Under the pieces are notes generated by a model, which made no database searches, was not told the origin of the DNA, and worked only from the letters and a program-made list of their open reading frames with translations. A DNA stretch of 64,000 nucleotides, from positions 2,542,001 to 2,606,000 of the forward strand of contig CP073042.1 of assembly GCA_018114805.1 (NCBI GenBank), in the 5' to 3' direction. This DNA comes from Candidatus Streptomyces philanthi (lineage in GTDB: Bacteria > Actinomycetota > Actinomycetes > Streptomycetales > Streptomycetaceae). Both the position numbers and the translations under genes were made by a program. Positions 1 to 8,226 of the stretch are shown here, one piece after another. The stretch's first letter is position 1. Each line of letters starts with the position of its first letter.

Positions 1-948
1 TGATCATCGGCATCGCGGTCCACGGCAGCATCCGCACCCCCGCCTCCAGCGGCGAGTAGCCCTGGATGAGCTGGAGGAACTGGGTGAGCAGGAAGATCGA
101 GCCGAACATGCCGAGGTACATCAGCAGCCCCGCCGCGTTGACCGTGCTGAACGCGCGGGAGCGGAAGAGGGGCATCGGCAGCATCGGCGCGTCGGTATGC
201 AGCTCCCAGCGGACGAAGGCCACCAGCAGGGCCGCGCCGAGGCCGAAGCCGGCCAGCACCGGCGCGCTCGTCCAACCGTCGATGTTGCCCTGGATCAGCG
301 CAAAGGTGATGCCGAGGAGGCCGAGGCTGGCCAGCACGGTGCCGACGACGTCCAGCCGGTCGGCCGGGCCGTGGCTCTCGACCAGCCGCAGCCGGGCCAG
401 CGGCAGCAGGGCGACGCCGATGGGCACGTTCAGCCAGAAGATCCACTGCCAGGAGATGTGTTCGACCACGGCGCCGCCGATCAGCGACCCGGAGGCGACG
501 GCGAGCCCGTTGACGGCGCCCCAGATCCCGTACGCCATGCCGCGCCGCTCCGCCGGCACGGCCGCCGTGAGCAGGGTGAGGCTGAGCAGCATCAGCAGCG
601 CCGCGCCGACCCCCTGCGCGGCCCGGAGGCGATCAGCAGGCCGATGTCGGAGGAGAGCGCCGCGGCGGCCGACTAGGCGGTGAACAGGGCGATGCCCACA
701 CCGAACACGCGCCGGCGCCCAAAGCGGTCACCGAACGCGGCGCCGAGCATCAGCAGCACGGCGAAGCTGAGCGTGTACGCGTTGACGGTCCATTCGAGTT
801 CCTCGATGCCGCCCCCGAGGTGCTCACCGATGTCGGGGATGGCGGTGATGACGATGAGGTTGTCCAGCGCCGCCATGAACCCGGCGATGCTGGTGATCAC
901 AAGGGTCCAGACGGCGGTGGCTTTGGTCGGTGGCCGATCGGTGAGCAT
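1..948 (-). pseudogene. DHA2-family MFS drug efflux transporter, broken and cut by window edge
   Basis: Membrane proton-driven efflux pump of the EmrB/QacA (DHA2) type. The ATG at 948 has GGAG about 7 bases upstream; TTG 960 and GTG 951 are alternatives. The N-terminus carries the first helix with the ALDNLIV signature, then the loop GDRFGRRRVF. The later segment has ISWQWIFWLNVPIG, typical of DHA2 pumps, and runs off the window start. Two lesions are visible: an in-frame TAG at 673-675 between FTA and SAAAALSSDIG, where many relatives have a small residue, and a one-base loss near 633 that moves the remainder to another frame. A TetR gene with a matching operator lies just upstream, so this is the likely target of that repressor. 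Confidence 0.85.
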
Positions 949-960
949 CACGGACTCCAA

Positions 961-984
961 GATTAGTTATTGCTTACTAAGTTT
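961..984. promoter_or_regulatory. Putative TetR operator upstream of the efflux gene
   Basis: AT-rich imperfect palindrome TTAGT-N8-ACTAA directly upstream of the efflux start. It shares about 15 of 20 aligned positions with the perfect palindrome in front of the TetR gene at 1835-1854. That two-site pattern is what an autoregulated TetR repressor controlling an adjacent pump would show. Binding itself is inferred. Confidence 0.6.
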
Positions 985-1189
985 CTCGGTCATGAGGGAA
1001 CGCGGAACCCCGAGGGGCCGCGCGTTGGGTCACCGCGCTGTCGGTCGTGGTGGCGGGCTGTCGGGTCGTGGAACGTGTGGCTGTGGGGCGCTTGGTCGCG
1101 AGGCGTCTGAGTGTGGGGCGGGGTCCGGCTTGGGGCGGTGCCCGCCAGGCGTCCAGGCGCCGCCGGGGGCTTGCCGTGGGTCGCTCAGC

Positions 1190-1828
1190 TCACGGCGCCG
1201 CCCGGCGCGGGGTCACGGCGACCGGCGTCCCGGCGTAGTCGTCCGGCAGGCCGTCCGCCGCGCCGCGGGCCACCGCCTGGGTCGCGGCGGCCTTGCTGTA
1301 CTCGTCGAAGGCCGCCCAGCACTGGTTGTCCCCCGGCACGCCCAGCGCCACGAGCACGTTGATCAGCATCCCGCGGGAGAAGAGCTCGTCCAGCTCCTCG
1401 CTCGAGGCCCCGCTCAGCTCGCGAACGGTCTCCCACATGCCCGTCCAGCCCTGCCGCACGTACGCCACGACGTCATCGTCGTCCGAGCCGCCGGCGGTGA
1501 CGTAGAGCTGCATCTGCATCAACAGCAGCTCGCGGTCGACGATCAGCTCGGAGTACGCCTTGCGCAGCGCCTCCTCGCCGTACAGCCCGTCGGCGACGCG
1601 CACGAAGGTCTCGGTCGTCCGCGTGAAGCACAGTTCGGCGGCGGCCTTGAACAGGGCCCGCTTGTTGGGGAAGAGCCGGAACAAGTACGGCTGGGAGACC
1701 CCGACGCGCCGCGCGATGCCCTCGGTCGAGGTGCCGTAGTACCCGCCCTTGGCGAACTCCGACATCGCCACCCGGACCGCGACCCTACGCCGCTCGTCCG
1801 CGCTCATACGGGGTGTGGAGTGCGCCAT
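1190..1828 (-). CDS. TetR/AcrR-family transcriptional repressor
   Basis: DNA-binding repressor of 212 residues. The N-terminal helix-turn-helix covers about residues 12-58 and includes the canonical GTSTEGIARRVGVSQPYLFRLFPNK stretch split across helices 2 and 3; the remaining alpha-helical part would be the ligand pocket and dimer interface. No Shine-Dalgarno precedes the ATG at 1828, and a perfect palindrome lies 7 bases upstream, so a leaderless mRNA with operator-overlapped promoter is likely. An internal ATG (residue 8) is an alternative. It is transcribed toward the broken DHA2 efflux gene, which carries a related palindrome. Ligand unknown. Confidence 0.9.
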   Translation of the reverse strand: MAHSTPRMSADERRRVAVRVAMSEFAKGGYYGTSTEGIARRVGVSQPYLFRLFPNKRALFKAAAELCFTRTTETFVRVADGLYGEEALRKAYSELIVDRELLLMQMQLYVTAGGSDDDDVVAYVRQGWTGMWETVRELSGASSEELDELFSRGMLINVLVALGVPGDNQCWAAFDEYSKAAATQAVARGAADGLPDDYAGTPVAVTPRRAAP

Positions 1829-1834
1829 GCCGAT

Positions 1835-1854
1835 AAGTTATTACTCAATAACTT
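1835..1854. promoter_or_regulatory. TetR operator, perfect palindrome
   Basis: Perfect inverted repeat AAGTTATT-ACTC-AATAACTT seven bases upstream of the tetR start codon. Its AT-richness stands out in this GC-rich DNA. The related site at 961-984 in front of the pump supports it being the repressor-binding site. Confidence 0.7.
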
Positions 1855-2033
1855 TCGCCGTCAAGCGACTCGACCGCCGCGACGCGGCGCTCGCGCCCCC
1901 CCCGGGAGCCGGCCCCGGCCCCCGCCCCGACGCCCTCGACCACCCGGCCGGCCGGCGGCCGGGCCACGTCGGGCCGAACGACGCGCGGGGCCGCCGCACC
2001 TCCTGACCAGGGCGGACGGCGGCCCGGCGGCGA

Positions 2034-2468
2034 TCAGGCGAGGCGCACGACGGCGCAGGAGCGCCCCAGCACCTTCTGGTCGTTGCTGACCGCCGTGATG
2101 TCGACGCGCACCGTGCGCGCCTCGTCGTCGAGCTTGGCGCCGATCTTGGCACTGACCGCGATGAGCGCGCCCTTGTCGTCGTTCGGCACGACGACGGGCT
2201 TGGTGAACCGCACCCCGTACTCCGCGACGGCGGCCGGGTCCCCGACCCAGTCGGTCACCACGCGGATCGCGGAGGCCATGGTGAACATGCCGTGCGCGAT
2301 CACGTCGGGCAGCCCGACCTCCTTGGCGAACTTCTCGTTCCAGTGGATCGGGTTGAAGTCGCCGGACGCCCCCGCGTAGCGCACGAGGGTCTCACGCGTC
2401 ACCGGAAAGGACTGGCCAGGCAGTTCGGTACCGACCTCGACCTCGTCGTACGAAATCTTCGCTGTCAT
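2034..2468 (-). CDS. hadB: MaoC-like (3R)-hydroxyacyl dehydratase subunit, HadB type
   Basis: Hot-dog-fold R-specific hydratase/dehydratase subunit of 144 residues. The hydratase-2 motif is visible as YAGASGDFNPIHWNE with the catalytic Asp and His, followed by VIAHGMFTMA. HadB supplies catalysis and pairs with HadA (next gene upstream) to dehydrate beta-hydroxyacyl-thioesters; in Streptomyces the physiological substrate is not settled. I chose the ATG giving MTAKISYDEV because homologues begin there. A 21-base tandem duplication upstream repeats both the GGAAG ribosome-binding site and the ATG, so a start 21 bases earlier (2489), or the GTG at 2498 overlapping the hadA stop, is also possible. 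Cotranscribed with hadA. Confidence 0.9.
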   Translation of the reverse strand: MTAKISYDEVEVGTELPGQSFPVTRETLVRYAGASGDFNPIHWNEKFAKEVGLPDVIAHGMFTMASAIRVVTDWVGDPAAVAEYGVRFTKPVVVPNDDKGALIAVSAKIGAKLDDEARTVRVDITAVSNDQKVLGRSCAVVRLA

Positions 2469-2502
2469 CTGTCTCACTTCCGCTGTCATCTGTCTCACTT
2501 CC
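2461..2502. repeat. Exact 21-bp tandem duplication over the hadA/hadB junction
   Basis: Two identical 21-base copies (2461-2481 and 2482-2502). Each contains a GGAAG ribosome-binding site and an ATG on the minus strand, and the outer copy also contains the hadA stop. The duplication is in frame and adds seven residues to the possible HadB N-terminus. Confidence 0.9.
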
Positions 2503-2947
2503 CGTCAGCGCCACGGGCCACGAGCATCGTGCGCACGGTCACCACGAGTTCGCCGCTCTTATCGTGCACGTCGCCGCGCACGACGAGGATGTCGTTACCC
2601 GCCATGGTTCTGACCGACTCAATGGTGGAAGTGACCGACAGGCAGTCACCCGCCCGCACCGGACGGACGTAGCTGAACGCCTGGTCGCCGTGCACGACCC
2701 GGTTGTAGTCGAGACCGAGTCGCGGATCGTGAATGACCTGATGCGCCGCGCGATAGGAGATGGAGAACACAAAGGTCGGCGGCGCGATCACGTCGGGATG
2801 TCCGAGCGCCCGCGCGGCCTCGGGGTCGGTGCAGACGGCGTTGGTCTCCCCGATCGCCTCGGCGAACTCCCGGATCTTCTCGCGACCCACCTCGTACGGC
2901 TCGGTGGGCAGATAGGCCCGTCCGACGTAGCTCTCGTCGAGCGGCAT
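2495..2947 (-). CDS. hadA: MaoC-like dehydratase partner subunit, HadA type (UPF0336)
   Basis: Non-catalytic or substrate-binding hot-dog partner of HadB, 150 residues starting MPLDESYVGR. The family signature YEVGREKIREFAEAIGE is at residues 18-34 and PPTFVFSI follows. The ATG at 2947 has GAGG at a good distance; an ATG three codons upstream is less well placed. It overlaps hadB by a few bases or is adjacent, depending on which hadB start is used. It lies downstream of rpmG but is separated from it by a stem-loop at 2991-3025, so it may have its own promoter between 2948 and 2990. Confidence 0.9.
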   Translation of the reverse strand: MPLDESYVGRAYLPTEPYEVGREKIREFAEAIGETNAVCTDPEAARALGHPDVIAPPTFVFSISYRAAHQVIHDPRLGLDYNRVVHGDQAFSYVRPVRAGDCLSVTSTIESVRTMAGNDILVVRGDVHDKSGELVVTVRTMLVARGADGK

Positions 2948-2990
2948 CGCTCGCACCTCCTGCGACTGTCGTGATCTTTACGTAGAACAC

Positions 2991-3025
2991 CACGAGGCCG
3001 CCCCCAGGCTGGGAGCGGCCTCGTG
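2991..3025 (-). terminator. Stem-loop between rpmG and hadA
   Basis: Ten-base perfect stem (CACGAGGCCG paired with CGGCCTCGTG) enclosing a partly paired GC-rich loop, just after the rpmG stop. No T-run follows, as is common for Streptomyces terminators; it may only attenuate read-through into hadAB. Confidence 0.6.
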
Positions 3026-3037
3026 AACGAGCCTGAA

Positions 3038-3202
3038 TTATCGAGTCTCGCGGTGCGCGGTGTGCGAGTTGCAACGAGGGCAGTGCTTCTTCATCTCAAG
3101 ACGGTCCGGGCTGTTACGCCGGTTCTTCTTGGTGATGTAGTTCCGCTCCTTGCACTCCACGCAGGCCAGCGTGATCTTCGGGCGGACGTCGGTGGCAGCC
3201 AC
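3038..3202 (-). CDS. rpmG: 50S ribosomal protein L33
   Basis: Small basic ribosomal protein of 54 residues. It is the zinc-binding (C+) paralogue: CVEC near residue 14 and CPRC near residue 41 form the zinc ribbon. The core [20 protein letters not shown] is the L33 signature. The GTG start at 3202 has a strong AAGGAG ribosome-binding site. Streptomyces typically keep a C- copy used under zinc limitation elsewhere. It stands downstream of two tRNA genes in the same direction and upstream of hadAB, the usual Streptomyces arrangement. Confidence 0.97.
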   Translation of the reverse strand: MAATDVRPKITLACVECKERNYITKKNRRNSPDRLEMKKHCPRCNSHTAHRETR

Positions 3203-3316
3203 GTGAGTGCTCCTTGAACGTGGGCCGCCCCAGGGGATCAGCCCGAGGGGACGGATGGATAAACGGAGAAAAGAGTAACCGATCGAAGGACCGAACCAAC
3301 AATAGGCTACTGTCAG

Positions 3317-3389
3317 TAGCGGTGACCGGACTTGAACCGATGACACAGCGATTATGAGCCGCTTGCTCTACCGACTGAGCTACACCGCT
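3317..3389 (-). tRNA. tRNA-Met (CAT)
   Basis: 73-base cloverleaf. The acceptor AGCGGTG pairs with CACCGCT, the D arm contains AGCTCAGTCGGTAGAGC, the anticodon loop is CTCATAA with anticodon CAT, and the T arm is TCGGTTCAAGTCCGG. The A1-T72 pair and D arm fit an elongator rather than an initiator tRNA. CCA is not encoded. It lies 55 bases downstream of tRNA-Thr. Confidence 0.93.
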
Positions 3390-3443
3390 GTGATGCGACT
3401 GGCACCTACCCGATTATCTCGAGTAGGCAACCTGACACATCAG

Positions 3444-3516
3444 AGCCCCAATACGGAATCGAACCGTAGACCTTCTCCTTACCATGGAGACGCTCTGCCG
3501 ACTGAGCTATTGGGGC
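3444..3516 (-). tRNA. tRNA-Thr (GGT)
   Basis: 73-base cloverleaf with acceptor GCCCCAA paired to TTGGGGC, anticodon stem TCTCC/GGAGA, anticodon loop ATGGTAA (anticodon GGT) and T arm TACGGTTCGATTCCGTA. No encoded CCA. It is the first of the tRNA-Thr, tRNA-Met, rpmG, hadAB minus-strand cluster. Confidence 0.95.
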
Positions 3517-3841
3517 CAGCGATGAAGACATTACACGCTCTGCCGCCGATCGTGAAATCCGTATCCGCCCGCCTTGTGGCGGCCGGCGGACGCCCCCCGG
3601 CACCACACCGGTACGACTATTCGGCTCCTCCTCGAAGCGGTCCCGGCCGCGCCCTAGGCTCGGAGCGCGCCGAGTGATCTTGGCGCAGCGCGCCCCCGCG
3701 CGCGCACGCCCCGTCGCCCGCGCTGACTCCCGCCCGGAACCAGCACTCGCCCCCGACCCGCCCCGTGGCCGTCCAGCCGCCGGACGCCACAGGTCACGGC
3801 CCCTCCCCCAGCCCGCACTTCTCGCCACTCACAGGAGCGCG
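3517..3841. other. Intergenic region, divergent promoters expected
   Basis: Separates the minus-strand tRNA cluster from the plus-strand amidohydrolase-like gene. It must hold the tRNA-Thr promoter. I see no convincing coding potential; the open frames here are GC-driven. Confidence 0.5.
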
Positions 3842-5116
3842 ATGCCCGACAGCCAGCCGCAGCAGCCCCCGAGAAACGACGGCGCGGCATGCGACGCGAC
3901 CGCACTGCTGCTTAGCGGCGCCCGGCTCGCGGACGGGCGCACCGTCGACGTACGACTCAGCGGCGGCCGCGTCGACGCGGTGGGCACGGCGGGCAGCCTC
4001 GCCCCCGGAGCCCGCGTCGACCTCAGCGGCTACATCCTGCTGCCCGCGCCCGCCGAACCGCACGCCCACTGTGACCTCGCCCTCACCGCCGACGCGGACG
4101 GCCCGACCGCGTACACCCTCGACGACGTCCAGCGCCGCACCACCGAGGCCGCGCTCCTGCAACTCGGCCACGGCGCGACCGCGCTGCGCACCCACGTGCG
4201 CGTCGGGGACGTGCCAGGGCTCGGCGCCCTGGAGGCGGTGCTGCTCGCCCGCAGGGCGCTGAGCGGGCTCATCGACGTCTCGGCGGTGGCCATGCCGCGC
4301 ACGCTGACCGGCATCGCCGGCGCCGAGGGGCTCGCGATGCTGCGCGACGCGGTCAAGATGGGCGCCGGCGTCATCGGCGGCTGCCCCGACCTCGACCCCG
4401 ACCCGACCGGCCACGTGGAGGCCGTGCTGGCGCTGGCCGCCGAGCACGGCTGCGCCGTCGACCTGCACCTGGAGGGGGACGACCCGGCCCTGCTCGCCCG
4501 CTTCGCTGCGATGGCCGGCGGGCTGCGCCCGGGCGTCACGCTCAGCCCGTGCGGCGGCCTCGCCCGGCTGCCGCGCCAGCTCGCCACCCGGGCGGCCGAC
4601 CAGCTCGCCGCAGCCGGGATCACGGTGTGCGCGCTGCCGCAGGCCGAGTGCGGAGCGCTGGAGGAGCGGCGCTCGCCGGTCTCGCCGTGCGCGCCGGTGC
4701 GGCTGTTGCGCGCCGCCGGCGTACGCGTCGCCGCGGGCAGCGGCGCCCTGCGCGACACGGCCAACCCGGTGGGTCGCGGCGACCCGCTGGAGGCCGGGTT
4801 CCTGCTCGCCTCGCGCGAGGGACTGGCCCCGGACGAGGCGTACGAGGCGATCAGCGGCCAGGCCAGGGCTGCCATGGGGCTGCCGGAGGTGCGGGTGGAG
4901 GCGGGGTTCCCCGCGGAGCTGCTGGCCGTGCGGGGCGAGAGCGTGGCCGGCGCCCTCTCGCTCGCGTACAGCCGCCTCGTGGTGCACCGGGGTCGGGTGG
5001 TGGCGCGGACCAGCGCGGTGCGCGAGTACTGCGACTCGGCCGCCGTGGTCGCGCTCGACCTGCCCCGCCAGGCGCGTACGACGCAGGGCGACGGCCGCCA
5101 ACCGCCCCGGAACTAG
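3842..5116 (+). CDS. Amidohydrolase-family protein with degenerate metal site
   Basis: Cytosine deaminase-like member of the amidohydrolase superfamily, 424 residues. The ATG at 3842 has AGGAG about 8 bases upstream. The N-terminal beta-sandwich (about residues 20-60) is followed by the first metal motif EPHAHCD. The rest of the active site departs from CodA: the strand-5 region reads DLHLEGDDP, the strand-6 His position is LSPCGG instead of SHC, and the strand-8 Asp position is AAGSGALRD instead of a TDN-type sequence. I recall a similar degenerate form in other Streptomyces, which suggests a conserved non-hydrolytic or altered role. It stands alone and ends at a strong terminator. Substrate unknown. 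Confidence 0.85.
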   Translation: MPDSQPQQPPRNDGAACDATALLLSGARLADGRTVDVRLSGGRVDAVGTAGSLAPGARVDLSGYILLPAPAEPHAHCDLALTADADGPTAYTLDDVQRRTTEAALLQLGHGATALRTHVRVGDVPGLGALEAVLLARRALSGLIDVSAVAMPRTLTGIAGAEGLAMLRDAVKMGAGVIGGCPDLDPDPTGHVEAVLALAAEHGCAVDLHLEGDDPALLARFAAMAGGLRPGVTLSPCGGLARLPRQLATRAADQLAAAGITVCALPQAECGALEERRSPVSPCAPVRLLRAAGVRVAAGSGALRDTANPVGRGDPLEAGFLLASREGLAPDEAYEAISGQARAAMGLPEVRVEAGFPAELLAVRGESVAGALSLAYSRLVVHRGRVVARTSAVREYCDSAAVVALDLPRQARTTQGDGRQPPRN

Positions 5117-5170
5117 CCGCCGCGCGGCGCGTCGGAGGCTGCGCCGGCGCGGGACGCGTCTCCCGAAACG

Positions 5171-5209
5171 CCGGTAGGGGCGCCCGCGCGTGGCGGGCGC
5201 CCCTACCGG
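5171..5209. terminator. Bidirectional terminator
   Basis: Perfect 17-base stem (5171-5187 with 5193-5209) and a five-base GCGTG loop, between the convergent amidohydrolase-like gene and the lipoprotein gene. Confidence 0.9.
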
Positions 5210-5226
5210 GCGGGTTGAGCTGAAGG

Positions 5227-6385
5227 TTACTCCAGGCCCGCGAAGCTCTCGTCGAGGGAGCCGCCGCCGCCGAATGGGTCGTCGGTGGCGCCGGCCGCGT
5301 CCTCCTCGCCCAGGCCGCCGGCGAAGAGGGAGCCGAGGCCCATCATGAGCTGCTTGACGTCCACCTTGACGGCGTCGGCCGGGGCGCTGGCCTCGACGGG
5401 CTCGTCGAACGACAGGTTCATCGGCAGCTTTCCGTCACCCTGACCGGCCAGCCTCTTCTTGAGCTTGGTGTCGAATTCGGTCAGGTCCACCGTGGCGCCG
5501 CTGAGTTCGCTGCCCTTGACCGCGCAATCGACCGTGACCTTGCTGTTGGGAACGTCCTTCAGGTTCCTTCTCGGTCGGCAGTTCCTTCTCGCCGCCGGGC
5601 AGTTCCTTTGCGATCGGCCGCAGCCCGTTCACGATGGCCGTCATCAGCGGCCGTACCGGCACCGTGGCCAACACGTGGTCGGCGCCGTCCTTACGGCCGG
5701 CCTCCTTGGTGGTGACCTGGCCCGCGAAGGCGTTCCGGATGGAATTCAGCAGCTTCTTGCTGGTCTCCGCGCTCAGGGTGGGGTCGTCGGTGGGCGCGTC
5801 GGCCCCGCCCTCGGACTTCGCCATCTCCGACATGTCGCGCCGGAGCGTCTCCAGATCGGCCGCCTCGGCCTTGATCCACTTGCCGCTGAGGATCGCCTAA
5901 CCGGCCTCGAAGCCCTTGGGGAGCTGGCCCTTCAACTGGTCCGCCGGAGGCATCGACTCGCCACTGAGCTTGGCGAACTGCTGCAGGTCCAGCCGGTAGT
6001 ACGCGGTCTTGTCCACCAACCGGTACTCGGCCACGTCCCCGCCGGGGCCCGATATCTTGAGCTGGCTGCTCGTCATGTCCTTCTCCCCGGACTCCTCCAG
6101 GGGCTTGTCGGACTTCGCGGAGAACGTCACCTCCATCTTGGACAGGAATTCGGCCACCTCGGGCGGCATCGGGTCGTCCGAATCCTCGGCGAACGGCCGC
6201 ATCTTCTCGGGCGTGGCGTCGAAGGACATCTGCACGGAGATCGCGTCCCGCTCACCGAGGTTGTCGGTGGCACGCGAAAGGCGCTGCCCTGCGGAAAGGT
6301 TTTCCTCGCTACCGCAGGCAGTGGAACCGGCTGCGAGGGCGACCGTGCAGCCGACAGCGACCAGGGACTTACGGATGGCGGTAAT
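5227..6385 (-). pseudogene. Exported lipoprotein of unknown function, disrupted
   Basis: Secreted lipoprotein of about 385 residues once repaired. The signal peptide TAIRKSLVAVGCTVALAAG is followed by the lipobox STAC and an acidic mature chain ending GGGSLDESFAGLE. Three defects are visible. The codon at the expected start, 4-7 bases after a good GGAG site, is ATT (6383-6385) instead of ATG. A TAG lies at 5897-5899 between KGFEAG and AILSGKWIKAE. One extra base near 5560 shifts the frame before KDVPNSKVTVDC. Codon-level conservation on both sides of each lesion suggests they are recent or sequencing errors. It resembles actinobacterial LppX/LprG-like or other large lipoproteins only in general layout. 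Confidence 0.75.
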
Positions 6386-6887
6386 GGCAAGCTCCTCTTG
6401 CGTGGCGGCACGAGCGAGGCTGCCCCTCCCCTTGGTGACCACGTGTGTTCTCGCGTGGATCATGACGTGCCCCGGGCCGGCGAGCCGGTGCGTCCCCGCA
6501 CCGCCGCGCCCTCACCGCGAGGCCACTGACGCACAGATGGTACGTACCCGGCGGGCCGCTGACCCCCGGATATCGGTCACCGTGCGCGACGCCCACCCCC
6601 TGGCTTCGGCCCGGACACCGGTGCCGTACGCACCGTGCCGGAGTGCCGCGTCGTACGCGATGACGTACGCGAACCGCGAGCCGGCGCGCGCCCCACTGCG
6701 CCCCCACCATCGCGGTACGCGGGCGCGCGGCGCCCCTGCGACCCCGCGTTCGCCCAACTCTGCGTCCGTGCCCCGCGACCGGCGTGCCACGGCGAACGGA
6801 CACATCCACGACAACTGGTCAGGGACGGATAAGAGACGCGTGAGTGGCGCCGATGGTTGCACACCGCTCCCGCGTACGGTCGAGGGC
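6386..6887. other. Intergenic region, no gene recognised
   Basis: About 500 bases between the divergent lipoprotein and NAD(P)-binding genes. It contains repeated GTACGCG-type hexamers but no clear promoter pair, hairpin or recognisable protein. It presumably holds both promoters. Confidence 0.5.
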
Positions 6888-7550
6888 ATGCGCATTGTCA
6901 TCGCTGGTGGACATGGTCAGATCGCGCTCCGGCTTGAGCGGCTGCTCGCCGGACGCGGAGACGAGGTCGCGGGGATCATCCGCAGGCCGGAGCAGGCGGG
7001 CGACCTGCTGGCGGCGAGCGCGGAGCCCGTCGTGTGCAACCTGGAGCACGCCTCGCTCGCCGAGGTGGCCCAATACCTGGAGGGCGCGGACGCGGCGGTC
7101 TTCGCTGCCGGAGCCGGCCCTGGCAGCGGCGTGGACCGCAAGCAGACGGTGGACCACGCGGCCGCGGTCCTGTTGGCGGACGCGGCCGAGCGCGCTGGCG
7201 TACGCCGCTTCATCGTGGTCTCCGCGATGGGAGCCGACCGGGAGCCGAGCGCGGACACCAACCCGGTCTTCGCGGCGTACCTGCGCGCCAAGGGCGCGGC
7301 CGACGCCGACGTACGCGCCCGCTCCGCGCTCGACTGGACCATCCTGCGCCGCGGCCGCCTCACCGACGACCCCGGCACCGACCTGGTCACCCTCGCCGAG
7401 TCCACGGGCCGGGCGGAGGTCACCCGGCAGGACGTGGCCGCGGTGCTGGCCGCCCTCCTCGACGAGCCGGCCACCGCGGGCCGGACCCTGGAACTGATCG
7501 GCGGCACCACCCCGATCGCGGAGGCCTTGCGGGCGGCAGCCGCACGCTGA
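6888..7550 (+). CDS. NAD(P)H-binding protein, atypical short-chain dehydrogenase
   Basis: Single-domain Rossmann protein of 220 residues, of the atypical SDR group (NAD(P)-binding family 13 / YwnB-like). The N-terminal nucleotide-binding motif reads MRIVIAGGHGQIAL, followed by an Arg-rich turn (IIRRPEQ) suited to NADP. The mid-region IVVSAMGAD and YLRAKGAADADVRA resemble the altered catalytic region of this group; the canonical YxxxK is only loosely present. The ATG at 6888 follows GAGG at short spacing. It is monocistronic and ends at a terminator 9 bases after the stop. Substrate unknown; such proteins act as oxidoreductases or redox-sensing regulators. Confidence 0.85.
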   Translation: MRIVIAGGHGQIALRLERLLAGRGDEVAGIIRRPEQAGDLLAASAEPVVCNLEHASLAEVAQYLEGADAAVFAAGAGPGSGVDRKQTVDHAAAVLLADAAERAGVRRFIVVSAMGADREPSADTNPVFAAYLRAKGAADADVRARSALDWTILRRGRLTDDPGTDLVTLAESTGRAEVTRQDVAAVLAALLDEPATAGRTLELIGGTTPIAEALRAAAAR

Positions 7551-7558
7551 CCGAGAGG

Positions 7559-7592
7559 CCGGGCCGGGCCTCCGCACAGTGGCCCGGCCCGG
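7559..7592 (+). terminator. Terminator of the NAD(P)-binding protein gene
   Basis: Perfect 12-base stem (CCGGGCCGGGCC paired with GGCCCGGCCCGG) with a 10-base loop, starting 9 bases after the stop codon. Confidence 0.85.
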
Positions 7593-8226
7593 TCCGGCCC
7601 TCGTCCGGTCCGGAGGGGGACCCCGAGGAAGGCCCCGAGGCATAATCGGACACGCCGCACCGGGCGCGCCGCCCGCCGCGACGCCGCGCGGGTCGGGCGT
7701 CGCCCGGGCAGCGTGGTGGTGCCCACGGTGGTGCCCGGACCTCTGGTGCGTACGAGTCCCCGCAGTGTCGCTGGGCCTGACGGGACGCCTTGGACACGCA
7801 GGGCGGGCCAGGGTGGCCCGCGAGACAGGCTTGACGCCTGAGCCGAACACGCCCCCGTACGGTCCGCGAAGCCGGCCACCCCTCGCACCCCGGCCCCGGC
7901 CACCACCACACCGGCGGCGACGCGGGTGGCACGCCCGCGGCCTTGCCACCGTTGGCAAGCGGTCCGAGCCCGCGCCGCCGCCCCGCAGCGATCCGCGACG
8001 GCTCCGCCCCTGATGGGACGGCGGCGCCCGCGCCTAGCCCGCCCGCAGCGGCTCACATGGCGTCCTTTTTCGACACAAGAAGAATCGATACGTCATGCGA
8101 AGCGCCCATTTACGCACCTTTGGCGCGTTTATCTCCCACATGGACCGTATCCAGTTGGTAGCGTAATAAAGACCCACCAGGGCCACCCCCACGCCTATCG
8201 AAACGAAAATTCGAATGGGAGAGGAG
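7593..8226. other. Intergenic region; 3' part less GC-rich
   Basis: No recognisable gene. The first 440 bases are very GC-rich. From about 8050 the sequence becomes clearly more AT-rich and leads into the small secreted protein gene, whose promoter should lie here. Confidence 0.5.

Noticed and set aside
6386..6887. Small gene between the lipoprotein and NAD(P)-binding genes
   Set aside because: Open frames exist but show no ribosome-binding site, domain or typical codon pattern.
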